Shown here piece after piece: positions 14,777 through 23,106 of a stretch of 64,000 nt of DNA. The notes under the pieces were generated by a model, which was given only the letters and a program-made list of their open reading frames with translations, searched no databases and was not told where the DNA came from. This DNA is from Natrinema halophilum (GTDB lineage: Archaea; Halobacteriota; Halobacteria; Halobacteriales; Natrialbaceae). Both the position numbers and the translations under genes were made by a program. The stretch covers positions 2,790,001 through 2,854,000 of the forward strand of contig NZ_CP058601.1 of assembly GCF_013402815.2 (NCBI RefSeq), written 5' to 3'. Positions within the stretch are counted from its first letter, which is position 1. Each line of letters begins with the position of its first letter.

Positions 14777-14881
14777 ATGGCGGCGCTCCTCGACCGAACG
14801 ATCGAGAGCGACATACCAGCCGAAGACCTCCTCGAGGTGATTCGACGACCACTACCAACGAGGAGGTACCAGATCGAGTAA
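14777..14881 (+). pseudogene. small ORF, possible remnant
   Basis: 34 codons starting MAALLDRTIESDIPAEDLLE, with amphipathic character and acidic residues, so it reads better than random. No start signal or known family. It may be a fragment of a larger decayed gene. Confidence 0.25.
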
Positions 14882-14997
14882 TCCAGAGAGCCCGTTCGCG
14901 TGTCTAGTCTGTCGCAGCGACAACGGCCACCACTGTACCGAACAACTGGCGCTCCATAAGCAGTTGACCGCTGTATCAAGTCTGTGGGGGCGCGAGG

Positions 14998-15039
14998 AAT
15001 ATGTGTGGGAGTGCCTATCTAAAATCACGCACACATATT
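14998..15039. promoter_or_regulatory. inverted repeat, candidate operator
   Basis: AATATGTGTG (14998-15007) and CACACATATT (15030-15039) form a perfect 10-bp inverted repeat with a 22-base gap, upstream of the Tat-exported gene. A dimeric regulator could bind both halves. No regulator gene is adjacent. Confidence 0.4.
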
Positions 15040-15105
15040 TAGCTGTCACTGTAGATAATTTCCAATAACGTAACATTTACAATAAAACAGTATTAATTCT
15101 AATAT

Positions 15106-16116
15106 ATGAGTAATAAAATAAACCGCAGACGATTCGTACAGACAAGTGGTGCTGTTACCGGTCTGGCTGGATTTAGTGGACTTGCATCCGCTCACGATCG
15201 CGAACACGGTATCGAGAGCAATATCGACGTCAACGTCGAGACTGTCACTTCCAACGGAACGCAATATACCGCGTCGATCGCTCACAACCTAGAGACGGGA
15301 GAGAAAAACGGAACCATCCTCTCGGTTGAGGATTCCTCCAATCAGTCTGCCGGAGAGTTCGAGCCACTGGCATCCGACAGTACACAGCCGTACGAGATTT
15401 CCAATGCTGTTCTCGAGCGTCTCGACGAGAGTGCGTTCGAGAATGCCACTTCGACCGGCAACACCAGTCGGGTCAGAACAGCCGATGCGAGCTCGAGTAG
15501 CAACGGCCTCTGGGGCCAACTCAGGGACGCGAGCAACGCCAGTGCTGGCTCGAATACGGTCAGGATTCAAAAAGAAGAAGAACTCCTCGTGCATGTCGCA
15601 AAGGAGATCAAAGCAGGAGTGAAAGATTCGATAGACCAACTCGGAGCATATTATCTAAAAAGTGCAGCAGATAGGGACTGTGACTATTTCAAAAACGATA
15701 CTCACCATCAATTAGGAGTGTGTATCGGCTACGAACAGGTACTGGCAGAATATACTGAAGCCGCTATTAGTGGTATTCTTGGTGCCCTGATTGGCTCTGT
15801 TGGTGGTATCAAGGGTGCTTTTGTCGGTGGTCTCGTCGGAGGAGTCGCTGGAAAGGCTGTCGGCGACCTCAAGGATTCGACCGATTTAACCCTCATTCTC
15901 TGTGACAAAGATAACTGCTCCTTCTTTGGATACGGACCCTGTAAACCAGAGATAGACGTCTTCGTAAGCGGATACTGGTTCGACGTAAATCGAGAACTCC
16001 TCCACGTTCCCACTCCAAATGTCAAGCCTCCACAGAACCATGTTCCCGGGTCACATCTCGATATGTTCCCGACTCCCGATGAAGGCTACTACGAGATATT
16101 CTATATTTCCGACTGA
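15106..16116 (+). CDS. Tat-exported glycine-zipper protein (halocin-like candidate)
   Basis: A 336-aa protein of no recognised family. It begins with a Tat signal (NRRRFVQTSGAVTGLAGFSG, residues 6-25) and a likely cleavage site after LASA (29). Residues 30-160 are hydrophilic. About 160-190 is an amphipathic region; 219-253 is a hydrophobic hairpin with a dense glycine zipper (GILGALIGSVGGIKGAF...GGLVGGVAGKAVG), as seen in membrane-inserting toxins and some bacteriocins. Five Cys occur in the last 150 residues (192, 206, 266, 271, 279) and none earlier. The next gene (85 bp downstream) encodes a tiny two-helix membrane protein. Toxin/immunity is an inference. Composition is AT-richer than its neighbours. 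Confidence 0.7.
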   Translation: MSNKINRRRFVQTSGAVTGLAGFSGLASAHDREHGIESNIDVNVETVTSNGTQYTASIAHNLETGEKNGTILSVEDSSNQSAGEFEPLASDSTQPYEISNAVLERLDESAFENATSTGNTSRVRTADASSSSNGLWGQLRDASNASAGSNTVRIQKEEELLVHVAKEIKAGVKDSIDQLGAYYLKSAADRDCDYFKNDTHHQLGVCIGYEQVLAEYTEAAISGILGALIGSVGGIKGAFVGGLVGGVAGKAVGDLKDSTDLTLILCDKDNCSFFGYGPCKPEIDVFVSGYWFDVNRELLHVPTPNVKPPQNHVPGSHLDMFPTPDEGYYEIFYISD

Positions 16117-16200
16117 TTCCCGATAAGCACCCAAGATTGATTTAATCCCACATCGAATGATTTCAGTAGATAACCAGGCCGAACTAAAGTGTGATCCCGA

Positions 16201-16431
16201 ATGAGTAACAAACTAACCCAAATCTGGGAGAAGGCCGACAGCGAGTGGCAACGTCCAAAAAGTGGGAAACTAATAACCGCTCTTTTGGTTGGAGTAGCTG
16301 TATACGAAGCATTGTATATAACCGACGGTCTCCTTGGAGCAGGATTCGTGACTCAGGTAGTGGTACTCACCATTTTTGTAGGTATAACGGTAGTAGGATC
16401 GAACTATATCCTGAAAAGTTTTGGATGGTAA
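16201..16431 (+). CDS. two-helix membrane peptide (immunity candidate)
   Basis: A 76-aa protein with a charged N-terminus (MSNKLTQIWEKADSEWQRPK), two predicted membrane helices (about 24-46 and 50-70) and a short tail. No family is recognised. It follows the glycine-zipper protein by 85 bp on the same strand, and both begin MSNK. Small two-helix membrane proteins next to pore-forming peptides are often immunity proteins, hence the suggestion. Alternatively it is unrelated. Confidence 0.6.
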   Translation: MSNKLTQIWEKADSEWQRPKSGKLITALLVGVAVYEALYITDGLLGAGFVTQVVVLTIFVGITVVGSNYILKSFGW

Positions 16432-16444
16432 TCAGGGGAAACCC

Positions 16445-16498
16445 CACCCCATCGCGTCCGTAACTCACGGTCGGAGGAACACCTGAAGCGATGGGGTG
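16445..16498. repeat. 11-bp inverted repeat with nested hairpin
   Basis: CACCCCATCGC (16445-16455) pairs perfectly with GCGATGGGGTG (16488-16498). Inside, CCG...CGG (CCGTAACTCACGG, 16458-16470) and AGGAACACCT can form smaller stems. Lying just after the 76-aa gene it may be a terminator, a small RNA, or an element end. An ORB-like motif begins 11 bases later. Confidence 0.5.
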
Positions 16499-16508
16499 TG
16501 TATAGAGA

Positions 16509-16532
16509 ACAGTTGAAACAGTGGGGGTGGGT
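16509..16532 (+). repeat. isolated ORB-like sequence
   Basis: ACAGTTGAAACAGTGGGGGT then GGGT keeps the CAGTTGAAAC core and G-string of the ORB but differs at one core position. It is about 10 kb from oriC1, in the accessory patch. Chance similarity cannot be excluded. Confidence 0.35.
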
Positions 16533-16705
16533 AGCGTCGAACCAGAGGTGAGACATGCTGAAAAGCGAAAAGCCTGGTTAGAGGGGCTAGAACGGTTTTT
16601 ACGGATTAGTTGCATTCAGCGAAACTCCCATTCTCGAGGGTATTCCGAGAGTAATGTAGCGGTAGTCCCAGCGTAACGAAGGGGGAAAGTGGTGGAGGCG
16701 GAGCT

Positions 16706-17230
16706 ATGAGCACCGATTCGAACGTGACGGAGGTATTCGAAACGGTCGAGGCCGATCCGGATGCGATACTCGAGGCCTACGACGTGGAATCACCGGCGGA
16801 ACTCGTCGAAAGCGGTGGCGACCACGAAGCGACGACCGATCCCGCGATCGATGCGGACGACGAGACTGCGGGGACGCTGTTCGCCTCCCTCCAGGCGATG
16901 GCGGTCGACGCGGCAGAAGCGAGTGCAGGATCGGACGGAAATGGTCGACCGGATTCGACACCGACGATTACGCAGTCGTCCGAGAGCGACAGCGGTTCGG
17001 CCGACGCAGCGCGCGTTGCGGAACAGGCGGTGTATACCGCGTCGGAAACCGACGATTCGCCCGCGAACGTGATGGCGAGTGCACCCGATTCGGATGGGAC
17101 ATTGACACTCCTCGGCCCCGAACCGACTACGACGCGAGTTTCAAACGACGCCTTCGGCCTCGCGGATTCGGCGGGCGATCCGTCGGAATTTCAGTGGTCG
17201 GATCCGGAACCGGCCGAGACCCGCCGCTGA
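16706..17230 (+). CDS. hypothetical acidic haloarchaeal protein
   Basis: A 174-aa highly acidic protein (MSTDSNVTEVFETVEADPDA...) with short conserved-looking helices at residues 5-35 and 50-75 (DDETAGTLFASLQAMAVDAAEA) and low-complexity Asp/Ser/Thr-rich stretches elsewhere. No signal peptide or membrane segment. Codon usage is typical of the chromosome, which supports a real gene. Function unknown. Confidence 0.6.
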   Translation: MSTDSNVTEVFETVEADPDAILEAYDVESPAELVESGGDHEATTDPAIDADDETAGTLFASLQAMAVDAAEASAGSDGNGRPDSTPTITQSSESDSGSADAARVAEQAVYTASETDDSPANVMASAPDSDGTLTLLGPEPTTTRVSNDAFGLADSAGDPSEFQWSDPEPAETRR

Positions 17231-17344
17231 GGGGACGGAGACACCGGCATCCGCGACGAACCCGCTGCAGTTGCAGTAGACGACCGATCGAATCTAGTCA
17301 CGTCGAACGATTTTGCGCCGGGCCGTCCGCTTCGGGCCCGTCGA

Positions 17345-17719
17345 TTACAGATCCGCGAGGATGGTGCGAGCTCGGTCTCGGAAGCTCCGTTCTGGTTCCG
17401 GTTCGGGTTCCGACCGGCTCCGCAGTCGTTGTTTCGCAATGGTCTGGACCCCTTTCGAGGCGGATTCGGAGGTTATCGCGTCGACCGCCCACTCCGGGAG
17501 CTGGGACTCGAGTTCTCGACGTTTTTCGGCTTTGAGCTGGCTAAACCGGCGCAGTACAAACCCGGCACCGAGGAACAGGCCGGCATCGAGCAGTTCCCGC
17601 CGGAACCGCTCTCGATCCTTTCGAACCGCGATCGCTTTCGCAAGCGAGAGTGCACCGATCGCGAGATAGACCTTCGAACTCTTCGACGGATCGCCGCTGA
17701 GCATCCGTTGGAGCGCCAT
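17345..17719 (-). CDS. hypothetical protein with amphipathic helices
   Basis: A 124-aa basic protein with a hydrophobic stretch (KVYLAIGALSLAKAIAV, about 16-32), a second one (ELLDAGLFLGAGFVLRRF, about 43-60) and a charged C-terminal half ending in an Arg/Glu-rich tail. It may be membrane associated. No family is recognised. It is transcribed toward the preceding acidic gene. Confidence 0.5.
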   Translation of the reverse strand: MALQRMLSGDPSKSSKVYLAIGALSLAKAIAVRKDRERFRRELLDAGLFLGAGFVLRRFSQLKAEKRRELESQLPEWAVDAITSESASKGVQTIAKQRLRSRSEPEPEPERSFRDRARTILADL

Positions 17720-17818
17720 GCGGAGGGTGCTACCACGTTCTGTCGGATAAAACTGCGCTGGCAGGAGACGGGTTCCCGTATCTTGCGGTCAGCGCTGCAA
17801 CCGCACTGACGACAGCTA

Positions 17819-18250
17819 TCAAGCGCGTTCCGTCGTCACTGCGATACCCCGGTTGCGTCGGTCGTCGATCGGCTCGATCGAAAACCCGAGGCGCTCGTAG
17901 AACGGGCGGACGTCGTCGTCGAATCTGGCCGTGAGTTGGCCTTCTCGCTCGAGCGCTCGTTCGATCAGTGCGCGGCCGAGCCCGCGACCCCGATGGCGGC
18001 GACGGACGCCGATAGCGCCGACGTGTGCGCCGGACCCGGTGTCGAGGGGTTCGAGAACGATAGTGCCGAGGATTCGTGCGCCGTCGTCGTGGCCGGCCCC
18101 GCTCGAGATCGCTCCGCCTCGGTGATCGCCCGCAACGAAGACGTTCTCGCCGTCGATACGATCCTCGACGTTGCCGGGCTCGAGCATGGCTGCGTCGAGA
18201 ATTCGCCGGACGTCGAGGGCGTCATCTGGGGTGGCAGTGCGGACGTACAT
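17819..18250 (-). CDS. GNAT-family N-acetyltransferase
   Basis: A 143-aa acyltransferase. The N-terminus MYVRTATPDDALDVRRILDAA is the standard GNAT beginning, the acetyl-CoA pyrophosphate-binding motif is RRRHRGRGLGRALIERAL (about 83-100), and the end PFYERLGFSIEP is the typical last helix-strand. The substrate is unknown; many haloarchaeal members act on proteins or small amines. Confidence 0.85.
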   Translation of the reverse strand: MYVRTATPDDALDVRRILDAAMLEPGNVEDRIDGENVFVAGDHRGGAISSGAGHDDGARILGTIVLEPLDTGSGAHVGAIGVRRRHRGRGLGRALIERALEREGQLTARFDDDVRPFYERLGFSIEPIDDRRNRGIAVTTERA

Positions 18251-18499
18251 TCGTCAGTCGCCTCGATTGACGGCGGGCAACGACGTGTCGGTTACGGGTC
18301 GATCGTGAAGTTGCTGCCGCCGGATCGTCGTGGAACCCGCGACGGTATCTCCGTTCATACGTTCTGTTCCGTGTGACCAGAAAAAACGATCGGGCTTTCG
18401 TTGCCCTGCCTGTTCCGCTCGATTGCGCTGCGCTTGTGACGCTGAGTTCTCGATGTTGCGGGTCCCGTAGCGGTGCCGTCCGCGATCATGGCGGTCGAG

Positions 18500-18763
18500 T
18501 CACCATTTGCTCCCGCCTTTGATGAGTCGCAACACCGTCACGTGATCGGTTTCGACCGGCTGATCCTCGGGCACCGGTCGCCCGTCGACGAGGACGCTAA
18601 CCTCGTGCGGGCTCAACTCGATCTCGCGGAGCAGGTCCGCGTACGTCGGCGGTGCGTCGGTCGTTTCGGATTCGCTTTCGCTCGTGCTGGCCGCCGTTTC
18701 TGCAACCGCCTCGAGATCGATTTCGTAGGTGGTCTCGCCCTTGACGTCGACGGTGACGTGCAT
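18500..18763 (-). CDS. SAMP2-like ubiquitin-like modifier with C-terminal extension
   Basis: An 87-aa beta-grasp protein. The C-terminal half (ELSPHEVSVLVDGRPVPEDQ...VTVLRLIKGG) closely matches Haloferax SAMP2, a small archaeal modifier that is conjugated to lysines and delivers sulphur for tRNA thiolation. Such proteins usually end in Gly-Gly. Here the reading frame continues with Ser-Lys-Trp before the stop. About 15 extra Ser/Glu/Thr-rich residues (28-40) interrupt the N-terminal half. The ATG at 18763 is chosen because the family begins M-x-VTV. The three residues would need removal before adenylation. Confidence 0.85.
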   Translation of the reverse strand: MHVTVDVKGETTYEIDLEAVAETAASTSESESETTDAPPTYADLLREIELSPHEVSVLVDGRPVPEDQPVETDHVTVLRLIKGGSKW

Positions 18764-18852
18764 ACGCGCAGTTACGGCGGAACGGCCTTGAGCGCGTCGC
18801 TCCGCTTCCGTAAAGTGCATCGAACCGCTGCGACTGAACGAGTCGCTTCCGT

Positions 18853-19947
18853 TCAATCCGTGGTCGGTTCGTCGGAGCCGGGACCGACTCGTTGACCTCG
18901 ATCTCGCTCTCGGATGTTTCGCCGATGGCCGTACAACCCGCGAGCGATGGCACCGAGTCCGAGGAGGAGAACGAGGAAGGTGAGCAGACCGCCAACGATG
19001 GGCACTCTGGAGACGGCCGCACCCACGACTAGTCCGACGACGAGTGCGAGCCAGCGGTTCCCGATCCCGACTGCCCGGAAGATGCCCGCTGCGACGGCGA
19101 ACCAGCCGTAAACGGTGGCGATCCAGAGCAAGAAGGCGAAGGCGATCGCGCCGACGATGGATAGTGGAATGCCGACGATGGTGATCGCGAGTGCAATCAG
19201 CAGGACGGGAATGCCAACGAAGACGCCCAGCCCGATCAGCCCGGACCGGAACGGACCCGTCGCGACGGTGCTGGCGACGCTGTCGGAGAATCGCGGGAAC
19301 AGCGCGAGCAACACGGCACCGAGGAGCAGGTTGACCACGAGGGTGTAGACTGCGGCGATCCACCACGCGAACGGTTGTACCGTCGGCGCGACGTCGACTC
19401 CCAGCGAGGAATCCTCCTCTATCGAACCCGCGACCGAGTCGGTGTTCCCCTCGAGGTCACCGTCGTAGCGCAGGTCGCCGGCGATGGAGGCCGTCTCGCC
19501 TAGCCGAATTGTCTCGGCGCCGATTTCCGCATTCCCCTCGAGGACGCCGTCGACGACTACGTTGCCGGCACCGGCAGTGAACGTACCGCCGACGGTGCCA
19601 TCCCGGGTAACCTCTACACTCCCGGCTCCGATTTCGACGTCGCCGTTAACGACCCCGGCGATCGTCACGCTTCCAGCTGCCGATTCTAGATCGCCCTCGA
19701 CCGTCCCGGTGCTCGCGATGGTCACGTCGCCTGCAACGGCGCTGACGTCGCCGGTGACGGTGCCACGGACGATTACGGTCCCTGCGAACGATTCGAGTTC
19801 GTCGACCGTTTCGCCTTCCTCGACGACGACCGTGCCGCCGGCTTGCGCGCCGGATTGGGCGGCGACAGGTATCGGGATGGTACTAATTATCACGAGAGCG
19901 ATGAGTATCACGACAGCAGGCCGAAAGCGGTGATTGTCCCCTTCCAT
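18853..19947 (-). CDS. bactofilin-like membrane protein (polymer-forming cytoskeletal family)
   Basis: A 364-aa membrane protein. An N-terminal signal or anchor ([20 protein letters not shown], 11-30) is followed by a right-handed beta-helix domain of short Gly/Val/Ala repeats (about 38-175; [20 protein letters not shown] is a typical part), matching the polymer-forming cytoskeletal (bactofilin) fold. Four to five transmembrane helices follow (about 190-345), then a basic tail. The beta-helix would lie outside the membrane, unlike cytosolic bactofilins. Haloarchaea have several such proteins; the role may be in surface organisation. Confidence 0.8.
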   Translation of the reverse strand: MEGDNHRFRPAVVILIALVIISTIPIPVAAQSGAQAGGTVVVEEGETVDELESFAGTVIVRGTVTGDVSAVAGDVTIASTGTVEGDLESAAGSVTIAGVVNGDVEIGAGSVEVTRDGTVGGTFTAGAGNVVVDGVLEGNAEIGAETIRLGETASIAGDLRYDGDLEGNTDSVAGSIEEDSSLGVDVAPTVQPFAWWIAAVYTLVVNLLLGAVLLALFPRFSDSVASTVATGPFRSGLIGLGVFVGIPVLLIALAITIVGIPLSIVGAIAFAFLLWIATVYGWFAVAAGIFRAVGIGNRWLALVVGLVVGAAVSRVPIVGGLLTFLVLLLGLGAIARGLYGHRRNIRERDRGQRVGPGSDEPTTD

Positions 19948-20205
19948 GGGGCATCCTCACACCGGCACGCAGATAAACCTGTAACGGAAATATCGGGATG
20001 TGTGTCGATTTCGGGTCGAACATGCCCGGCAGCGTCACGCCGTTTCCGGTCCCATCGGTCGTGTGCGCCGTCGATCGTCGATTCCATCAGATCGTCGGCG
20101 CAATCAAGTCGTCGGGGACGGGGTGCTGCCTTGCCCGGCGATTCGATGGCCCGAATCGAGACCGCCCTTCGGGCGATTTATCTTCCGTCCCGCACTTGGG
20201 CCAGT

Positions 20206-21198
20206 ATGAGCGAGGCCGACGCCGAGGCGGCGGAGCCGACCCCCGGCAGGACCGAAGTCTGGATCGAGAAGTACCGGCCGGAACGGCTCGACGAAATCAA
20301 GGGCCACGAGAACATCGTCCCGCGACTCAAGCGCTACGTCGAACAGGACGACCTACCCCACCTCATGTTCGCGGGGCCGGCCGGTACGGGCAAAACCACC
20401 GCAGCACAGGCCATCGCCCGCGAAGTATACGACGACGACTGGCGCGAGAACTTCCTCGAACTCAACGCCTCCGATCAGCGCGGGATCGACGTCGTCCGCG
20501 ATCGGATCAAGGACTTCGCACGCTCTTCCTTCGGCGGTTACGACCACCGCATCATCTTTCTCGACGAGGCGGACGCGCTGACGTCCGACGCCCAGTCCGC
20601 CCTGCGCCGGACGATGGAGCAGTTCTCGAACAACACCCGATTTATCCTCTCGTGTAACTACTCGAGCCAGATCATCGATCCGATCCAGTCACGGTGTGCG
20701 GTCTTCCGATTTACCGAACTCACCGAGGACGCCATCGAGTCGCAGGTCCGCGACATCGCCGCTATCGAGGGCATCGAGGTAACCGACGACGGCGTCGGCG
20801 CTCTGGTCTACGCGGCCGACGGCGACATGCGAAAGGCGATCAACGCCCTGCAGGCCGCCGCGGTGATGGGCGAGACCGTCGACGAGGAGACCGTCTTCGC
20901 GATCACCGCCACCGCCCGCCCCGAGGAGGTCGAGGCGATGGTCGACCACGCCATCGACGGCGACTTCACCGCCGCCCGCGCGGCCCTCGAGGACCTCCTG
21001 ACCGAGCGGGGGCTCGCCGGCGGCGACGTCATCGACCAGCTCCACCGCTCCGCCTGGGAGTTCGATATTCCGGAACAGGCGACGGTTCGGCTGCTCGAGC
21101 GCCTCGGCGAGGTCGACTACCGGATCACCGAAGGCGCGAACGAGCGCCTGCAACTCGAGGCGATGCTGGCGTCGCTGGCCCTCGAAGCAGATGCGTAA
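20206..21198 (+). CDS. rfcS: replication factor C small subunit
   Basis: A 330-aa AAA+ clamp-loader subunit that opens PCNA. Walker A is GPAGTGKTT, Walker B is [11 protein letters not shown], the SRC arginine-finger motif is QSRCAVFRF, and the C-terminal helical collar is complete. The ATG at 20206 ([10 protein letters not shown]) is chosen: the TATA-like ATTTATCT at about 20176-20184 lies 25-30 bases before it, and upstream frame has no conservation. The last 60 codons are duplicated in degraded form at 23107-23300. Confidence 0.95.
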   Translation: MSEADAEAAEPTPGRTEVWIEKYRPERLDEIKGHENIVPRLKRYVEQDDLPHLMFAGPAGTGKTTAAQAIAREVYDDDWRENFLELNASDQRGIDVVRDRIKDFARSSFGGYDHRIIFLDEADALTSDAQSALRRTMEQFSNNTRFILSCNYSSQIIDPIQSRCAVFRFTELTEDAIESQVRDIAAIEGIEVTDDGVGALVYAADGDMRKAINALQAAAVMGETVDEETVFAITATARPEEVEAMVDHAIDGDFTAARAALEDLLTERGLAGGDVIDQLHRSAWEFDIPEQATVRLLERLGEVDYRITEGANERLQLEAMLASLALEADA

Positions 21199-21470
21199 CT
21201 ACCGGAGTCAGCTGCACTATTGACTCGCGGTTTTTATTCAGTTCTATCCGCGTTCTCGGAAACTATGGCTCACACAGAGACGAGATGCGAATCTATCGGG
21301 AGTGCTTCTATCAGCTACCGGTGATGATGGAAAAGTCGGACTGAACGCAGGGCGCGAATGCAACACGAAAACCGGCTCGATTTGCGAAAATAGCGACCGT
21401 TCAGTACAGAAATAGACTGGTCAATATAATTGACCTCAACCTTTTAAATGGCTACCTGAAACAGTTCGCA

Positions 21471-21929
21471 ATGGCTTCGAACGATGAGCAGGAGGATAAG
21501 CTAGTCAATATTTTACTGGTTGAACCAAATCCCGGAGACACACGTCTCTTCACAGAGTCATTCAAAGATGCGAAACTCAAGAATAGCCTCTACACTGTCT
21601 CTAATGCTGACGCCGCTCTCGATTTCGTTACTCAGCGCGGTGAGTATGTAGATACCCCGCGTCCTGATCTGATCTTGCTTGAGCCAAAGTTACCCGGAGA
21701 CAAAGGTATGGACGTGTTGTCTGCGCTGGATAATGAGCCAGCAATATGTGGGATCCCTGTTGTTGTCCTCACGAGTTCAGAAATTGGAGAGGACATTGTC
21801 AAAACGCATGGTCTGGATGCGGATCACTATGTTCAAAAGCCAGTTGAACCGGAAGATTTCATCACTTTCGTACAGGAAATTGAGGAGTTGTGGATCGGGC
21901 TTATCCAACAGAAATCAACAGAGAACTGA
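21471..21929 (+). CDS. receiver-domain protein lacking the phosphoacceptor Asp
   Basis: A 152-aa single receiver domain related to haloarchaeal response regulators (LVNILLVEPNPGDTRLFTES...DLILLEPKLPGDKGMDVL...GIPVVVLTSSE...HYVQKPVEPEDF). The conserved Thr/Ser and Lys (KP) are present, but the phosphoacceptor Asp (usually LILLDLNLPG) is Glu, and one acidic-pocket Asp is also Glu (VEPNPGD). It may be constitutively active or a phosphorylation-independent adaptor. It is AT-richer than nearby core genes and lies in the island between rfcS and the histidine kinase. Confidence 0.8.
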   Translation: MASNDEQEDKLVNILLVEPNPGDTRLFTESFKDAKLKNSLYTVSNADAALDFVTQRGEYVDTPRPDLILLEPKLPGDKGMDVLSALDNEPAICGIPVVVLTSSEIGEDIVKTHGLDADHYVQKPVEPEDFITFVQEIEELWIGLIQQKSTEN

Positions 21930-21935
21930 GTATCC

Positions 21936-22115
21936 TACTTTTTCTCTCTCGGAATCGCCGTCGTTGGCCTCTCGATGGCCTCGAGTGGCTATCCGCCGCC
22001 GGAATCCGAACTATCAGCACTGGTCGTCGTCGGGGGAGTTCTCACGATAATCGGGATCGCAGGAATCATCTGGCCCGAGAAACTGCACTCCGGGAGTTCT
22101 GTTGAGGGCGACTGA
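21936..22115 (+). pseudogene. C-terminal fragment of a small membrane protein
   Basis: An open stretch without a start codon, in the same frame as the preceding receiver gene just after its stop, reading YFFSLGIAVVGLSMASSGY ... VLTIIGIAGIIWPEKLHSGS to a TGA at 22113-22115. Two hydrophobic segments are visible. It looks like the remaining end of a gene whose 5' part was replaced by the receiver gene. An internal ATG (21975) could give a 47-aa one-helix protein. Confidence 0.45.
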
Positions 22116-22715
22116 CGTGCTTTCGGGTTCGTAGAAGGCGTCAGCCGTCGTCTACGGACCTCCGAAAACAGTACGGTAACGTGGGTTCCCCGTCCTCATT
22201 CGGTCGGTTCGGTCACGAGAATCACTAAACGGACACCAGTGATTTTCTCGGCTGATTGAACTGTCGAGGTAGGGGCCCCGCCCTGATACCAATCTTTCCT
22301 GAACCTATCGCCCAAACTGATGCCCGGATCTAGTGGGAGACAGTTTCACGACGACTCGATACTACACGACCAAGAATCCGTTAATTTCGCGTCATGGCAA
22401 GTTATAAGTGACTAAGTAGTGACTGGAAAATTAGGGCGCAGCATCGCCAATTTGCGTAAAATTGGCCGGGTGCTAGGAACACCCGACCTGCGTCCTCCGA
22501 TGCTGAAGGACAATGTATATTCAATCACGTAGCTACGAAATGGTTTCGGTAGTACCGACTAAACAAATGACCGCTGCTTTCCGGACCCCCGGTTCGGCCG
22601 CTGGGGCTGCTGGACGCGGTATCCGGCCGCTCGAGTCTCCGTTCCCGCCAGCACCTACAAACGCTTCTGGCGGTGTCGAGGCCGGCGGTGTGGAGGCCAG
22701 TGGTGTCGAGGTTGA
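22116..22715. other. gene-free part of the island
   Basis: This 600-base stretch has no credible coding sequence. It contains the compact structured element at 22431-22505 with its own TATA-like box. The rest shows only short open frames with poor composition. Confidence 0.5.
22402..22505 (+). ncRNA. candidate structured small RNA (three-way junction)
   Basis: A TATA-like TTATAA (22402-22407) is followed after about 25 bases by a compact fold: an outer stem CAGCATCG/CGATGCTG (22439-22446 with 22498-22505), a hairpin GCCAATTT-GCGTA-AAATTGGC (22446-22466) and a hairpin CGGGTG-CTAGGAA-CACCCG (22467-22485). All three stems are perfect. Alternatively GTCCT and AGGAC near 22492-22511 pair. No tRNA-like features exist. 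It could be a transcribed small RNA or the end of a mobile element; the family is unknown. Confidence 0.5.
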
Positions 22716-22925
22716 TTGCGCGTGACCACCCGTGACCGCGACGGCGACCGCGACCGCATGCGAGTTCGCCTCGAGGAGGTCCTCGCGGAGGTCGAAACGC
22801 TCGACGGTCACCTCCGCGGGCCGTTGACCCTCGAGCCGGCGATTTCGAATATCGAGATGATCATCGCGGCGTACGAAACCTTCGAGACCGATAGTGGCGA
22901 GCGCCCGGTGGTTGTCGACAACTGA
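22716..22925 (+). pseudogene. C-terminal remnant, possibly of a Gfo/Idh/MocA-type oxidoreductase
   Basis: The frame ends AISNIEMIIAAYETFETDSG then ERPVVVDN-stop, which is reminiscent of the NIE-x-I-x-AAYESAETG C-terminal part of NAD-dependent sugar oxidoreductases. The first 15 codons are a low-complexity Arg/Asp repeat. A shorter related fragment lies at 24498-24554. Both are followed by histidine-kinase 3' sequence, so they descend from the same ancestral junction. Confidence 0.35.
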
Positions 22926-22944
22926 TGCGAGCACGGACGCGCAG

Positions 22945-23106
22945 GAAGTCAGAGACCACCACCGAATTCGGTCGCTCACTCGTCGTCGCGAGCGTCGGCA
23001 GCCAAAACGCGAAGGTGGCACGACTACCGTCCTCCGTGACGCAGACGCTCCGGTCGTGTACAGTTGCAATTGCGCTCGACGGTGTTGGTCCCGGAGCTAG
23101 CGCCGT
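22945..23106 (-). pseudogene. degraded copy of the histidine-kinase 3' end
   Basis: This segment aligns by eye with the 3' end of the minus-strand kinase at about 24590-24737: CTCACTCGTCGTCGCGAG, then AAAACGCGAAGG and CCGTCCTCCGTGACGC correspond to the kinase sequences at 24602-24670, with substitutions and small indels. No open frame is kept. It is joined directly to a degraded rfcS 3' end. Confidence 0.55.

Larger units (their letters stand above)
14658..15105. other. intergenic region between lysC and the Tat-exported protein
   Basis: A 448-base stretch. The left part is GC-rich and carries a 34-codon ORF of uncertain reality (14777-14881). The right 150 bases become AT-rich and hold a perfect inverted repeat (14998-15039) and a TATA-like segment (ACAGTATTAATTC at 15087-15099) leading to the ATG at 15106. 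Confidence 0.5.

Noticed and set aside
22533-23069. 178-codon minus-strand ORF in the island
   Set aside because: It crosses the kinase-end remnant and has no conserved domain; the sequence is better explained as decayed fragments.
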